Source of the DNA: Actinomycetaceae bacterium
GTDB lineage: Bacteria > Actinomycetota > Actinomycetes > Actinomycetales > Actinomycetaceae
Direction of reading: 5' to 3'
Assembly: GCA_030537735.1 (NCBI GenBank)
Contig: JAUNVG010000005.1
Span: forward strand, 28,566 to 92,565
Length of the DNA: 64,000 nt
The notes below the pieces were generated by a model, which was not told the DNA's origin, searched no databases, and worked only from the letters and a program-made list of their open reading frames with translations. Made by a program: the position numbers and the translations under genes. This document shows positions 25,601-35,489 of the stretch, piece by piece (position 1 is the first letter of the stretch; the number at the start of each line of letters is the position of its first letter).

Positions 25601-27391
25601 ATGTTAACGGTGCGTCAGACAGCTTCACGTAACGTGTTCAACTTAGATGGCGTATGGGATTTCAAAGTAGACAAGGAAGATAGCGGAACCCAGGAACGCT
25701 GGTTTGCTGCCCCCTTGAAATCGGCCGGTACCATGGCGGTGCCGGCCTCTTATAACGATGTCGTCACCGACACTGAGGTGCGCGACCACGTGGGCGTGGT
25801 TTGGTATCAACGCCAAGCGCACGTTCCGCGCAACCTGGGGCAGGACCGCCTGGTTTTGCGTTTCGGATCCGCCACCCACGCCGCTACCGTGTGGGTTGAC
25901 GAAAACGAAGTCATGACTCACGAGGGCGGCTACCTGCCTTTCGAAGCTGACATCACCGATTACGTTACGCCGGGACAATCCTTCCGCATCACCGTGGCCG
26001 TCGATAACCGGTTGAACTGGCAAACCATTCCGCCCGGCTACATTTTCAAAGACACCAAGGGGCGTGACGTCCAGCGCTACATGCACGACTTTTACAACTA
26101 CGCCGGCATTCACCGCTCCGTGCTGCTCTACACCCGCCCGGCCGGCTACGTCGAGGACGTAACTGTCGTTACCGACATTGACGGCAGTGACGGCGTGGTT
26201 TCCTACCGGGTGGAGGCCCCCGGGACCGAGCGCGTACACGTGCGCCTACTGGACGCCGAGGGTGCGCAAGTGGGCACCGCGGAGGGCACGGAAGGCAAGA
26301 TCACGGTGGCGAACGCCCACCTGTGGGCACCGGGAGACGGCTATTTGTACACCCTTCAAATCCACGCGGATGAGGATATTTACCCCCAGACCGTGGGGAT
26401 CCGCACGGTTGAGGTCAAAGACAGCCAGTTCCTCATTAACGGCAAACCCTTCTACTTCCGCGGCTACGGTCGCCACGAGGACAACATTGTTCGCGGTAAG
26501 AGCCACGACAACGTGATGATGGTGCATGATTTCGAACTGATGAAGTGGCAGGGGGCGAACTCTTTCCGCACCTCCCACTACCCGTATGCGGAAGAAGTCA
26601 TGGACTACGCCGACCGCGAAGGGTTCGTGGTGATTGACGAAACCGCGGCCGTGGGGCTAAACATTGGGCTTTCGGGTGGTATTTTCGGCACTCCTGACGG
26701 TATGCCGACGAAGACTTTCTCCCCCGAGTCGCTCGATGCCCGCACCCAGCAGGTGCACGAAAAGCACATTCGCGACCTGATTGCGCGCGATAAGAACCAC
26801 CCGTGCGTGGTGCTGTGGTCGATTGCGAACGAACCGGAGTCCAATACCGAAGAATCCTACGAGTACTTCAAACCACTGGCGCAGGCCGCCAGGGAAGCTG
26901 ACCCCACTCGCCCGGTGGGGTATGTGAACGTAATGTTGGCCCCGCCGCAGGTGGAAAAGTGTGTGGGCCTGTTCGACGTGGTGATGCTTAACCGCTACTA
27001 CGGTTGGTATGTCGATACCGGCTTGCTGGAGGATGCGCAGGCGCATCTGCAGGCGGAGATCGAAGGGTGGATTAAGTTGGCTCCGGGTAAGCCGATCATT
27101 TTCACCGAGTACGGTCCCGACACGTTATCGGGATTGCGTGACCTGCACCGCCAGCCGTGGTCAGAAGAGTTCCAAGAGGACATGTTCGAAATGTTCCACC
27201 GCGTCTTCGACAGTTTCGATGAAGTGGTGGGCGAGCAGATGTGGAACTTCGCTGACTTCCAAACCGTCTCCGGCATTTTACGCGTGGGCGGGAACAAGAA
27301 GGGAATGTTCACCCGCGACCGTAAGCCGAAGTCGGCAGCCTACCAAGTGCGTAAGCGCTGGCAGGCCAAGCGCGACGAAACCGGCTGCTGA
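25601..27391 (+). CDS. uidA: Beta-glucuronidase (GH2)
   Basis: 596 residues, close to the 603 of E. coli GusA. The GH2 layout is complete: sugar-binding jelly roll (NLDGVWDFKVDKED), immunoglobulin-like domain, and barrel with NSFRTSHYPYAEEVMDYAD. The acid/base is E411 in SIANEPES and the nucleophile E503 in FTEYGPDT, matching E413 and E504 of the E. coli enzyme. DFYNYAGIHRSVLLY is typical. There is no signal peptide, so it acts inside the cell on imported glucuronides and feeds glucuronate into the pathway encoded further right. It is a single gene with a strong terminator, divergent from its presumed transporter. Confidence 0.95.
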   Translation: MLTVRQTASRNVFNLDGVWDFKVDKEDSGTQERWFAAPLKSAGTMAVPASYNDVVTDTEVRDHVGVVWYQRQAHVPRNLGQDRLVLRFGSATHAATVWVDENEVMTHEGGYLPFEADITDYVTPGQSFRITVAVDNRLNWQTIPPGYIFKDTKGRDVQRYMHDFYNYAGIHRSVLLYTRPAGYVEDVTVVTDIDGSDGVVSYRVEAPGTERVHVRLLDAEGAQVGTAEGTEGKITVANAHLWAPGDGYLYTLQIHADEDIYPQTVGIRTVEVKDSQFLINGKPFYFRGYGRHEDNIVRGKSHDNVMMVHDFELMKWQGANSFRTSHYPYAEEVMDYADREGFVVIDETAAVGLNIGLSGGIFGTPDGMPTKTFSPESLDARTQQVHEKHIRDLIARDKNHPCVVLWSIANEPESNTEESYEYFKPLAQAAREADPTRPVGYVNVMLAPPQVEKCVGLFDVVMLNRYYGWYVDTGLLEDAQAHLQAEIEGWIKLAPGKPIIFTEYGPDTLSGLRDLHRQPWSEEFQEDMFEMFHRVFDSFDEVVGEQMWNFADFQTVSGILRVGGNKKGMFTRDRKPKSAAYQVRKRWQAKRDETGC

Positions 27392-27412
27392 CGCTAGCCC
27401 TTAACTACGAAG

Positions 27413-27460
27413 CTCCCCGCAGGTTGGACCTAAGAACCCAACCTGCGGGGAGTTCTTTTT
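27413..27460 (+). terminator. Rho-independent terminator of uidA
   Basis: CTCCCCGCAGGTTGG and its exact complement form a 15-bp stem with a 10-base loop, followed by TTCTTTTT. It begins 22 bases after the uidA stop. Confidence 0.92.
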
Positions 27461-27462
27461 AG

Positions 27463-27854
27463 CCGAGTGCGGAGTGCGCCTGTAGGGGAAGAGAGTGCCG
27501 GGTGTATGGGGCGGGGTGCGTGCGTGCAATCTGCTGGGATGTGGGACCCAGGTAAATGGGGAGGTGGGATGCATACGTGCGCAGCGATGCGATGCGTGGG
27601 TGCGGGGCGGGTCAAACGCGATGGTGGATATAACAGAATATTGGAACTTTGTAACAAGTGGGGCGGTAAATATCTAACTTAAATGTGAAATTAGAGCAGC
27701 GATAATGGGGGGAAGAATCTAAAAAGAGGCGCAAACAAAAATGTTAGAGGGGGTGTTCGAGCGCGCGGCTTTAACATCGAGGAACACCATAGTAGCACAT
27801 GTAATGGTAGATGGTGAGATAAGCCACTTAGGGTGGGCTTGGTAAACACATGAA
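27463..27854. other. Gene-free stretch between uidA and the uxaC terminator
   Basis: The first half is G-rich and the second half AT-richer. No frame has a plausible start, ribosome binding site and protein-like composition. ATGGTAGAT at 27804-27812 resembles half of the palindrome before uidA. It appears to be spacer between convergent transcripts, perhaps a decayed gene. Confidence 0.5.
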
Positions 27855-27901
27855 AACGCCGTGCGATACCGAACAGAAGATGTCCCATATCGCACGGCGT
27901 T
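27855..27901 (-). terminator. Terminator of the uxuB-uxuA-kdgA-kdgK-uxaC operon
   Basis: AACGCCGTGCGATA (27855-27868) and its exact complement (27888-27901) form a 14-bp stem; in the minus-strand transcript it is followed by TTTT. It lies about 100 bases after the uxaC stop. Confidence 0.75.
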
Positions 27902-27919
27902 AAACCCGGCCAAACAGCG

Positions 27920-27985
27920 CACCCGCGCACGACCCGGCCGCACCTGTGCAAGGAATCCGAACACACCCGCGCACGACCCGGCCGC
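27920..27985. repeat. 22-base direct repeat
   Basis: An identical 22-base GC-rich unit beginning CACCCGCGCACGACC occurs at 27920-27941 and 27964-27985, between uxaC and its terminator. Its role is unknown. Confidence 0.7.
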
Positions 27986-28002
27986 GGGCGGTTAGGGCGA
28001 AA

Positions 28003-29412
28003 CTACCCCAACTTGAATACGTGGCGAGGCTGAGTGTCCGTCAGACGGTGAATCGCCCGCATGGCGGCAGGTTCACTCAAACGCCCCTCGCGCACGTAGC
28101 GCGCCAGGAACGCCGCATCCGCCCTGCGCGCCATGTCGTGGCGAGCCGGAATCGACAGGTACGCGCGAGTATCATCAATGAACCCAGAAGTGCGGGAGAA
28201 CCCCAGCGTGCCGGTCACCGCCGCCCGCCAACGTCCAATCGCATCCGGCTCATCAATGAACCACCACGGAGCCCCCACGTACACACTGCGGTAGAACCCC
28301 GCCAGCGGGGCCAGCTCACGCGAATACACCGTCTCATCAATGGTGAACAACACCAGGTGGAAGTCCTTTTCCTGCCCGAACTTATCCAGCAGCGGTTGCA
28401 TCTTGCGCGTGTACTCGGTGGAAACCGGAATGTCGTGGCCGGTATCCGCACCGAAGTCAGCAAACGCCTGCGAACAGTGGTTACGGTAAACCCCCGGATG
28501 CACGGTCATGACCAGGCCGTCCTCCACCGCCATCTGCGCAAAACGCATCAGCATGGCGCCTTCGAAAGCATCCGCATCCGCCCCCTGCAAGCCGTCGGCC
28601 ACCGCCCGCCGATACAGGGCGCCGGCTTCTTCGTCGGTTAGCTCCACCGCCAGAGGCTGGGACACCCCGTGGTCGGTGGACACCGCGCCCGCCGCGATGA
28701 AACGCTCCCGGCTGGCGCGCAGACCCCGCATGAACGCCGCGAAATCATCTGCCTCGCCACCGGCGGAAGCCGCCATCGCGGCCGCCGCTTGCACGAACTG
28801 CGGTTTACGGGCGTTACTGTAGGCATCGGGACGCCAAGTGGGAATGATGCGGGTGTGGATACCGTCGACCTGCGCGAGGGCGTGGTGAGCCTGCAAAGAA
28901 TCCAACGGGTCGTCGGTGGTGGCTAAGACCTCGATGTCGAACCGCTCCAGTAGGCGTTGGGGGAGGAAATCGTCCTGGTGAATACGGGAGTTAATCAGGT
29001 CGAACAAGGCATCGGCGTTGTCCTCGCACGGTTCCTCGGTGATGCCGAAAAGCGTCACGAACTCGTGTGTGAGCCAGTACCCCGAAGCAGTACCGTCAAA
29101 CAACGGCCAGTGGCGGCAGAAGATGCGCCACGCCTGGCGCGGATCAACCGGCGCCGCTTTGCCTACGCCCAGGTCGTGCAGATCCACACCGGCGGCGTTC
29201 AGCAGCCGGAAAACGTAGTGGTCGTAGGTGAGGAACAGTTCCGCCGGGTCGGAAAAATACTGGTTGTCTAAAACCATCTGCGGATCCACGTGACCGTGGG
29301 GGGAGATGATTGGTAAGTCAGCGACCGACTTGTACAACTCCCGCGCTATGTCGCGGGTGGCGGGGTCGACCGGGAAGAGCCGGTCAGGGTCTAGATGTAA
29401 AGGAAAAGCCAC
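28003..29412 (-). CDS. uxaC: Glucuronate isomerase
   Basis: 469 residues, the usual size of UxaC, an amidohydrolase-fold enzyme that converts D-glucuronate to D-fructuronate (and galacturonate to tagaturonate). The start MAFPLHLDPDRLFPVDPATR, the metal-site motif ISPHGHVDPQMVL and DHYVFRLLNAAGV are typical of the actinobacterial form. It is the last gene of the five-gene hexuronate operon, 9 bases after kdgK, with a terminator behind it. Its product is the substrate of UxuB, encoded at the front of the same operon. Confidence 0.93.
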   Translation of the reverse strand: MAFPLHLDPDRLFPVDPATRDIARELYKSVADLPIISPHGHVDPQMVLDNQYFSDPAELFLTYDHYVFRLLNAAGVDLHDLGVGKAAPVDPRQAWRIFCRHWPLFDGTASGYWLTHEFVTLFGITEEPCEDNADALFDLINSRIHQDDFLPQRLLERFDIEVLATTDDPLDSLQAHHALAQVDGIHTRIIPTWRPDAYSNARKPQFVQAAAAMAASAGGEADDFAAFMRGLRASRERFIAAGAVSTDHGVSQPLAVELTDEEAGALYRRAVADGLQGADADAFEGAMLMRFAQMAVEDGLVMTVHPGVYRNHCSQAFADFGADTGHDIPVSTEYTRKMQPLLDKFGQEKDFHLVLFTIDETVYSRELAPLAGFYRSVYVGAPWWFIDEPDAIGRWRAAVTGTLGFSRTSGFIDDTRAYLSIPARHDMARRADAAFLARYVREGRLSEPAAMRAIHRLTDTQPRHVFKLG

Positions 29413-29421
29413 AGCAAACTC

Positions 29422-30522
29422 CTAACGCTGCACGCGGGCGGAACCGCCCGAAACTAGACGTTCAACTTCATCCAAGGACGCCATCGTGGTGTCCCCGGGA
29501 GTGGTCATCGCCAAGGCCCCGTGAGCGGCCCCGTACTCCACCGCGCGGGAAATATCCCCGTACTCCATCAGCCCGTAGATCAGGCCCGAAGCGAAGGAGT
29601 CCCCACCTCCGACGCGGTCCAGGATCTCCAGACCGTCACGCTGGGTGGCTTGGACGTGACCGCCCTCGCGCGACCACGCCACCGCCCCCCAGTCATTGAC
29701 AGTGGCGGTACGAACCTGGCGCATGGTGGTGCCGATCGCCTGGAAGTTCGGGTACTCGCGCGAGGCGGTCTCAATCATTTGACGGAAAGAATCAACCTGC
29801 AAGTTGTCCAGGTTTTCGCCTGCCCCCTCGATCTCGAAACCGAGGCAGGCAGTGAAATCCTCTTCGTTGCCAATCATCACATCCACGTACTGCGCCAGTT
29901 CCCGATTGACCTTGCGGGCCGCCTCTAAACCACCCACTGACTTCCACAGGGAAGGACGGTAGTTCAAGTCGTAGGACACCACCGTGCCGTACTTCTTCGC
30001 CGCCTGCATCGCCTCCAACGCCACCTGCGCGGTGGAGTTAGAAAGCGCGGCGAAAATCCCGCCCGTGTGCAGCCAACGCACACCCAACTGGCCGAACAGG
30101 TAGTCGAAGTCCACATCCCCCGGCTGTAGTTGGGAAACCGCGGTATTGCCACGGTCAGAGCACCCGACCGCACCTCGCACCCCGAAACCGCGTTCGGTGA
30201 AGTTCAAACCATTACGCACCGAACGGCCGATACCGTCCGAATCACGCCAGGAAATGAAACGAGTATCAACCCCGCCGGTAAGGATGCAATCTTCAATCAG
30301 GCGCCCAACCTCGTCGCGCACCAGTGCCGTCACCACCGCGGCGCGTTTACCGAAACAACGCCGTAAACCGCGCGCCACGTTGTATTCCCCGCCGCCTTCA
30401 CTGGCGGCGAAGTGGCGGGTAGTGCGGATACGACCCTCACCCGGATCTAGGCGCAACATCACCTCACCGAGGGAAACAATGTCGAAAGCGCACTCGCTCT
30501 CAGGGCGTAACTGCAAACTCAT
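29422..30522 (-). CDS. kdgK: 2-Keto-3-deoxygluconate kinase (PfkB family)
   Basis: 366 residues of the ribokinase/PfkB family. FDIVSLGEVMLRLDPGEGRI begins the fold, GGGEYNVARGL is the substrate-binding glycine motif and GGGDSFASGLIYG near residue 320 carries the catalytic aspartate. Neighbourhood with uxuA and kdgA makes 2-keto-3-deoxygluconate the likely substrate, giving KDPG. The start codon overlaps the kdgA stop by 4 bases (ATGA), indicating translational coupling. The length is slightly above the 310-350 common for KdgK because of a longer N-terminus. Confidence 0.9.
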   Translation of the reverse strand: MSLQLRPESECAFDIVSLGEVMLRLDPGEGRIRTTRHFAASEGGGEYNVARGLRRCFGKRAAVVTALVRDEVGRLIEDCILTGGVDTRFISWRDSDGIGRSVRNGLNFTERGFGVRGAVGCSDRGNTAVSQLQPGDVDFDYLFGQLGVRWLHTGGIFAALSNSTAQVALEAMQAAKKYGTVVSYDLNYRPSLWKSVGGLEAARKVNRELAQYVDVMIGNEEDFTACLGFEIEGAGENLDNLQVDSFRQMIETASREYPNFQAIGTTMRQVRTATVNDWGAVAWSREGGHVQATQRDGLEILDRVGGGDSFASGLIYGLMEYGDISRAVEYGAAHGALAMTTPGDTTMASLDEVERLVSGGSARVQR

Positions 30523-31151
30523 TTGCCTGCCTCCTGCACCATCTGCAAAGCCTGGCGCGACAACTCGGTGATGGCGTCGAACTCACCGGCGGCAATCATT
30601 TGCTTCGTCACCATCCAGGAACCACCCACCGAAACGATCTTCGGGTGAGAAATCCACTCCGCCAGATTCTTCGGCCCGATCCCACCGGTGGGAAGGAACT
30701 TCAACTGCGGGAACGGGGCCGCTAAAGCGTTCAATACCGGCAGCCCGCCCATGGGGACCGCGGGGAAGAACTTCACCGTCTCCACCCCGTATTCCAACAC
30801 CGCCATAATGTCGGTGGCGTTAGCGATACCGGGCAGGAACGGCACCGTCAGGTCCTCCACAATGGAGGGGTGGAAACCGGGGGAAACAATGAACTGCGCC
30901 CCGCAGTCAACCGCCTGGCGAGCCTGCTCACCATTGAGGACGGTACCCGCCCCCACGGTCATGCCTTCCACCTGCGCCATGGCTTCCAAAGCCGCCGGCG
31001 CCGCCGCCGTGCGGAACGTTACCTCCGCGCAGGAAATACCACCTTCAAGCAGGGCCTGCGCGGTGGGGACGGCGTCTTTGACATCTTCAATCACCACCAC
31101 CGGAACGATGGGGTTTGCCTCCAACAGGGGCATGGGGTTAGGTAGCGTCAT
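30519..31151 (-). CDS. kdgA: KHG/KDPG aldolase
   Basis: 210 residues from an ATG at 31151, chosen because GAGGAG lies at proper distance before it and because it then starts just after the uxuA stop; the open frame extends 11 codons further. CAEVTFRTAAAP contains the catalytic glutamate region, FIVSPGFHPSIV the phosphate side, VKFFPAVPMGG the Schiff-base lysine and LPTGGIGPKNLAEW the C-terminal phosphate site. It cleaves KDPG to pyruvate and glyceraldehyde 3-phosphate. It overlaps kdgK by 4 bases. It is an Eda-type aldolase. Confidence 0.94.
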   Translation of the reverse strand: MTLPNPMPLLEANPIVPVVVIEDVKDAVPTAQALLEGGISCAEVTFRTAAAPAALEAMAQVEGMTVGAGTVLNGEQARQAVDCGAQFIVSPGFHPSIVEDLTVPFLPGIANATDIMAVLEYGVETVKFFPAVPMGGLPVLNALAAPFPQLKFLPTGGIGPKNLAEWISHPKIVSVGGSWMVTKQMIAAGEFDAITELSRQALQMVQEAGK

Positions 31152-31153
31152 TT

Positions 31154-32227
31154 TCACCGGCTCCTCTTCGACAGGGCTTCCCACAGTCCCAGCAGGTAGG
31201 TGATCCCCAGGGCGCGGTCGTACAGCGGGTAGCCGGGACGGCCTTCCTCACCCCAAATCATGCGGCCGTGGTCGGGACGAATGTAAACGTCGGGGCAGGT
31301 TTCGTAGATCGCTTCCATAATCGCGTGCATATCCAAATCCCCGGTTTCAGACGGGTGCGGAGCTTCCTGGAAATGCTTGTACCCCAGGTACTTGACGTTA
31401 CGCACGTGCGCGGCAGCGATGCGTCCGCGCTGGCCGAACTCGCGGAAAATCGCGGGAACGTCATTGTCGGGGTTGGAGCCGAGCGAACCGGAGCACACGC
31501 ACAGCGCGTTGGCGGGGGAGTCCACCATTTTCACAATCGCGTCCAAGTCATCACGCTTGTTGCAGATGCGCGGCAGTCCGAACAGGTCCCACGCGGGGTC
31601 GTCGGGGTGGACCGCCATGCGGATTCCGACTCGTTCGCAGGTGGGGATGATGCCTTCGAGGAAGTAGCGGTAGTTCGCCCGCATATCTTCCTTGGTGACG
31701 CCTTCGTAGAGTTTCATCACTTCATCGAGGCGCTCTAAACGCTCCGGTTCCCAGCCGGGCAGGGTCAGTCCCGCACTGTCTTGCGCGGTGCGTTCAACGA
31801 TTTCACGCGGAGTCATACCTTCGACTTCGGCGTGGTCGTAGTACAGGCAGGTGGACCCGTCCTCGTTTTCGTGGGCGAGTTCGGTGCGTAGCCAGTCGAA
31901 TACCGGCATGAAGTTGTAGATAACTACTTTCACCCCGTGTTCAGCTAGGTTCTCCAGCGTGGTGCAGTAGTTCTTGATGTACTCATCGCGAGTATCCAGG
32001 CCCAGTTTGATGTCCTCGTGTACGTTTACCGACTCGATGACTTCGCATTCTAAACCGGCGGCGTGAACCTCATCCATGAGTTCACCGATTTCTTCACTGG
32101 TCCAAACTTCACCCGCGGCTTTACCTGACAGTACGCCCATAATCCCGCTTACTCCGGGGATTTGCTTGATGTACTGCAGGGGGATGGGGTCGTAGCCGGA
32201 ACCGTACCAGCGGAAGGTCATTTTCAT
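31154..32227 (-). CDS. uxuA: Mannonate dehydratase
   Basis: 357 residues, near the family length of 350-390. [20 protein letters not shown] at the start is highly characteristic, as are [16 protein letters not shown] and [18 protein letters not shown] with metal ligands, and [11 protein letters not shown] near the C-terminus. The enzyme dehydrates D-mannonate to 2-keto-3-deoxygluconate using Mn2+ or Fe2+. Its start overlaps the uxuB stop by 4 bases and its end is 3 bases from kdgA, so the operon is tightly packed. Confidence 0.95.
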   Translation of the reverse strand: MKMTFRWYGSGYDPIPLQYIKQIPGVSGIMGVLSGKAAGEVWTSEEIGELMDEVHAAGLECEVIESVNVHEDIKLGLDTRDEYIKNYCTTLENLAEHGVKVVIYNFMPVFDWLRTELAHENEDGSTCLYYDHAEVEGMTPREIVERTAQDSAGLTLPGWEPERLERLDEVMKLYEGVTKEDMRANYRYFLEGIIPTCERVGIRMAVHPDDPAWDLFGLPRICNKRDDLDAIVKMVDSPANALCVCSGSLGSNPDNDVPAIFREFGQRGRIAAAHVRNVKYLGYKHFQEAPHPSETGDLDMHAIMEAIYETCPDVYIRPDHGRMIWGEEGRPGYPLYDRALGITYLLGLWEALSKRSR

Positions 32228-33807
32228 TTGTTGTTCATCTCCTCATCGATAGTGGCACGCACCGCACCGGGGCCTTGCAGCATACGTGCGTAGAGTTCTT
32301 CCACTCGTGCCGCCAGGGGGGTTTCATATAGGTTTACGCCGAAAATGGCAGGGTTGGAAAGCAGCGGACGCAACGCTTCGTGCGGGTCGTCTGCCTGTAG
32401 GTGGGCAGCAAGTTCTTCCGCCAGCGGATCCGGGGACAGCTCTAAAGGCTCACCGTCGTCGGCGGTGCCTTTGAGGTAGCGCGCCCAGAGCGCGAAAATA
32501 AGCGCAATCACTTGCAAATCGTTCAGGTCCCGGCCCTGGTCCAGGTAGGACTTGATGGTTTCTCCGAAACGAATCGGAATCTTCTGCGAGGTATCCATGG
32601 CGATACGTGCCGGATCGTCGGGTAGATACCGGTTGGGGAAGCGCTTTTCCAGTACTTCCCGCAAGAAGTCTTTGGGGTCCACTACACCGGGGTTAACCAC
32701 CACGGGCATGGCTTCATCCCACCCCAGGCGCTGAACCATCTTGCGTAGGGAATCATCAGCCATACACGCATCAATGGTGGGTTTACGTAGCAGGCAGCCA
32801 GATACCGCCAGCGCAGTGTGTAGCGGGTTGAGGCAGGTGGTGACCTTCATCCGCTCGAAGTCGTCACACACTTGACGCGGCACAATCGCCACCCCGTGAT
32901 CTTCCAAGGGAGCGCGCTCTGCGGCGAAACGGTCCTCAATCAGTAGGTATTCGGGGGCTTCGGTGTTCACGAAACCCGCCAGTGGGGTGCGCAAGGAGGT
33001 ATCGATCTGCATGTCCTCCCACCCGGCGGCGGCTAGGTCAGCGGCAATACAGGCGTTGGGGCGGGGGGTGATTTTGTCGATCACTGAGACCGGGAAAGCC
33101 ACGCAGGTGTCGTCACTTAACCAGGTCACGAAGTCCGCTCCTACGCTGCCGGCTGCCTTCCACCCCTTGGCGATGGTGAGCACGGAATCGCGCAGTTTGT
33201 CGCCGTTATGAGAGAAGTTGTCGAAGCTGAGCAAGGTGATGGGGGCGCCCCCGGCTTCGAACCGGTGCAGCAGCATGGTGGCCACCAGCGCCATGGTGTG
33301 ACCCTGGTGGGCGCGTGGGTTGGAAGCGATGGCTTCTTTAACGGCCTCGGACAGTTCCCCACCGGAGGTGTGGATGGCGTATCCCTTTTCGGTGATGGTC
33401 ATGGACAGCATCGTCACTGATGCTTGTTTGCCGACCTCAATGAAGCGTTGGAAGTCTTCAGCGCGGGCGGTAGCTAGGACCTCGCTGATGCCGGCGATCA
33501 CCCGTTGGTCGCGGGTGCCGTCGGTGTTTAGGGTGACCGACAGGGTCATGAGGTCGTGGGCGGTTAGTTGGATGTCGGCTTCGGCCGGGTTTAGCGGCAC
33601 TACCGCGGTAACGGGCCAGTGTTCACCGGCGGAGACAATGTCGTGAGCCACCCGGGCGGGGAAGACGCGGAATAGGTTTCCCGGCCCGATGTGCAGCCAG
33701 CGAGGGCGTTCACGTCCGGCTTTTTGCATGGCGGCTACGTCAAAGCAGGGGAACTCTACCGCTCCCACATCGGAGGGGTTCTTCAGGTCTGAAATGCTGA
33801 GTTTCAT
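32224..33807 (-). CDS. uxuB: Fructuronate reductase (mannitol dehydrogenase family)
   Basis: 527 residues of the long-chain mannitol dehydrogenase family. [17 protein letters not shown] is the nucleotide-binding start, [11 protein letters not shown] a family motif, and [27 protein letters not shown] sequence begins the C-terminal domain. The length is typical of the actinobacterial UxuB group. It reduces D-fructuronate to D-mannonate with NADH. It is the first gene of the five-gene hexuronate operon and divergent from the TRAP transporter, so both promoters share the 160-base gap 33808-33967. Confidence 0.9.
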   Translation of the reverse strand: MKLSISDLKNPSDVGAVEFPCFDVAAMQKAGRERPRWLHIGPGNLFRVFPARVAHDIVSAGEHWPVTAVVPLNPAEADIQLTAHDLMTLSVTLNTDGTRDQRVIAGISEVLATARAEDFQRFIEVGKQASVTMLSMTITEKGYAIHTSGGELSEAVKEAIASNPRAHQGHTMALVATMLLHRFEAGGAPITLLSFDNFSHNGDKLRDSVLTIAKGWKAAGSVGADFVTWLSDDTCVAFPVSVIDKITPRPNACIAADLAAAGWEDMQIDTSLRTPLAGFVNTEAPEYLLIEDRFAAERAPLEDHGVAIVPRQVCDDFERMKVTTCLNPLHTALAVSGCLLRKPTIDACMADDSLRKMVQRLGWDEAMPVVVNPGVVDPKDFLREVLEKRFPNRYLPDDPARIAMDTSQKIPIRFGETIKSYLDQGRDLNDLQVIALIFALWARYLKGTADDGEPLELSPDPLAEELAAHLQADDPHEALRPLLSNPAIFGVNLYETPLAARVEELYARMLQGPGAVRATIDEEMNNK

Positions 33808-33967
33808 GTGATTCCCATCGAATCGAGCGAGTTTAACTGGAGGGAAAATAACTTTTAAGGAAGAAAAAGTGAATTTATCTTCCGATTAGAGATTAGCATG
33901 TTACAGTTTCGAGTTGTACAGATCGGTGGCTTTTTTCTACCGAAAAGAAAACCAAAGGAGGTTGATA

Positions 33968-34975
33968 ATGAGGCGGTGGTTACTGCAGGCCTTCGCCCTG
34001 GTAGCGGCAGTGTCGCTGGCTGCTTGTGGCGCCCGTGGCGGAACCGACACGGTCGACGGCGGAACCCTGCATTTGTCCATTAATCAGACGGCTGAGCACC
34101 CCATGACAGTGGCGTTGAAGGGGATGTCGGAGGGGTTGTTCGAGCGCACCGACGGGCGCTGGACGCTGGTGATACACCCCAACGAGGTGCTGGGCGCGCA
34201 GCGAGAAGTAATCCAACTTCTACAGGACGATATAGTCGAATTGGCGATCGTGAACGGCTCCCAATTGGAGAACCTTAACCACGATTTTAGGGTGTTTAAT
34301 CTACCCTTCGTTTTCGACGATATTGACCATCAAATGAAAGTGGTAAATAATCCCGAAATTACGGACTCATTATATAAGTCATTAGAAGGACTTAATATCA
34401 ACGTAGTTGCGGCCTATACCGGGGGTGAACGCAGCCTTTATACCGAACAAGGCCCGATCAATACGCCCTCCGATATCCAGGGAATGAAGATCCGCGTGCA
34501 GGAAACAGACACCAACTTGCGGATGATTCGCCAAATGTCGGGATCACCCACCCCCATGTCCTACGGCGAGGTCTACACCGCGCTGCAGGCAGGTGTGATT
34601 GACGGAGCGGAGAACAACGAGGTTTCCTACGTACAGCAAAAGCACTACGAGGTAGCCAAGCACTGGAGCTACACGCGCCACCTCATTATTCCTGACTACC
34701 TGATTGTCTCCCACAAGATGCTTGAGCGTTTCACCCCTGAAGATCGCGCCATTTTCGATGAGTTGCTGGCCAAGAGTGTGGAAGATGAAGTGCGACTGTG
34801 GAACGAGACCACGCAGGAAGCCCTGGTCACCATGCAAGAAGCGGGAGTGACTATCACCGAACCGGATGCGGAAGCGTTCCGCACCGCGATTGAACCGATG
34901 ATTAACGACAGCCTAACCAGTGAGGCGATGCGGGAGTTGTTTGACAAGACCCGCCAGCTAGCGGGAGGTAAGTGA
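33968..34975 (+). CDS. TRAP transporter substrate-binding lipoprotein (DctP family)
   Basis: 335 residues from the ATG at 33968, which has a perfect AAAGGAGG site; the frame is open 18 codons more but without such a site. The signal peptide ends in the lipobox LAAC, so the protein is a membrane-anchored lipoprotein. The DctP fold shows GPINTPSDIQGMKIRVQE with the arginine that binds a carboxylate, and TPMSYGEVYTALQAGVIDGAENN. The ligand is an organic acid; glucuronate or another hexuronate is inferred from divergence from the uxuB operon. It is followed by the two membrane subunits. Confidence 0.93.
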   Translation: MRRWLLQAFALVAAVSLAACGARGGTDTVDGGTLHLSINQTAEHPMTVALKGMSEGLFERTDGRWTLVIHPNEVLGAQREVIQLLQDDIVELAIVNGSQLENLNHDFRVFNLPFVFDDIDHQMKVVNNPEITDSLYKSLEGLNINVVAAYTGGERSLYTEQGPINTPSDIQGMKIRVQETDTNLRMIRQMSGSPTPMSYGEVYTALQAGVIDGAENNEVSYVQQKHYEVAKHWSYTRHLIIPDYLIVSHKMLERFTPEDRAIFDELLAKSVEDEVRLWNETTQEALVTMQEAGVTITEPDAEAFRTAIEPMINDSLTSEAMRELFDKTRQLAGGK

Positions 34976-35487
34976 TGGAGAAGTTAAAAACTACCGTAGA
35001 TAAGGTACTGGGACTGCTTTGCATCGTGCTTTTTTCCATCCTGGTGGTGGACGTGGTGTGGCAGGTGTTTACTCGCCTGGTGCTGCACAACCCCTCTACC
35101 TGGAGTGAAGCAGCAGCAACTTTCATTTTCGTGTGGCTCGGCTTCCTGGGGGCGGCCTACATGGTCGGTGAGCGCGGACATATGGCGGTGGAGTTCATCG
35201 TCAAACGCACCCCGCTGAACGTCCAGCGCATCGTTGGCATTACCGCGCAGGTGATTGTGATTGCCTTTGCGGTGCTGGTCTTAGGGTGGGGCGGAACCCG
35301 CGCCACCACGGTGGCGTGGCTGCAGGAAGTATCCGGCTTACCCATTACCGTGGGTCCGCTGTACATGGTGATGCCGCTGTCGGCGGCGTTCATGGTGTTC
35401 TACGGACTGTACAACATCTGGGATTTGGGTAAAGACTCCACGGTTCCAGATACCGCTGTTGAAGACGAACTTCCCGAGGTGATCTAA
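34975..35487 (+). CDS. TRAP transporter small permease subunit (DctQ family)
   Basis: 170 residues with four membrane helices. SEAAATFIFVWLGFLGAAYM and the GHMAVEF motif are typical of DctQ. The ATG at 34975 shares a base with the dctP stop (TGATG) and has a GGGAGG site; a GTG three bases earlier is possible. The small subunit links the binding protein to the large permease. It lies directly between the other two TRAP genes in one operon. Confidence 0.93.
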   Translation: MEKLKTTVDKVLGLLCIVLFSILVVDVVWQVFTRLVLHNPSTWSEAAATFIFVWLGFLGAAYMVGERGHMAVEFIVKRTPLNVQRIVGITAQVIVIAFAVLVLGWGGTRATTVAWLQEVSGLPITVGPLYMVMPLSAAFMVFYGLYNIWDLGKDSTVPDTAVEDELPEVI

Positions 35488-35489
35488 AA

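Noticed and set aside
27691..27966. 91-residue frame with cysteines and a hydrophobic end
   Set aside because: It runs through the uxaC terminator hairpin and lacks a ribosome binding site.
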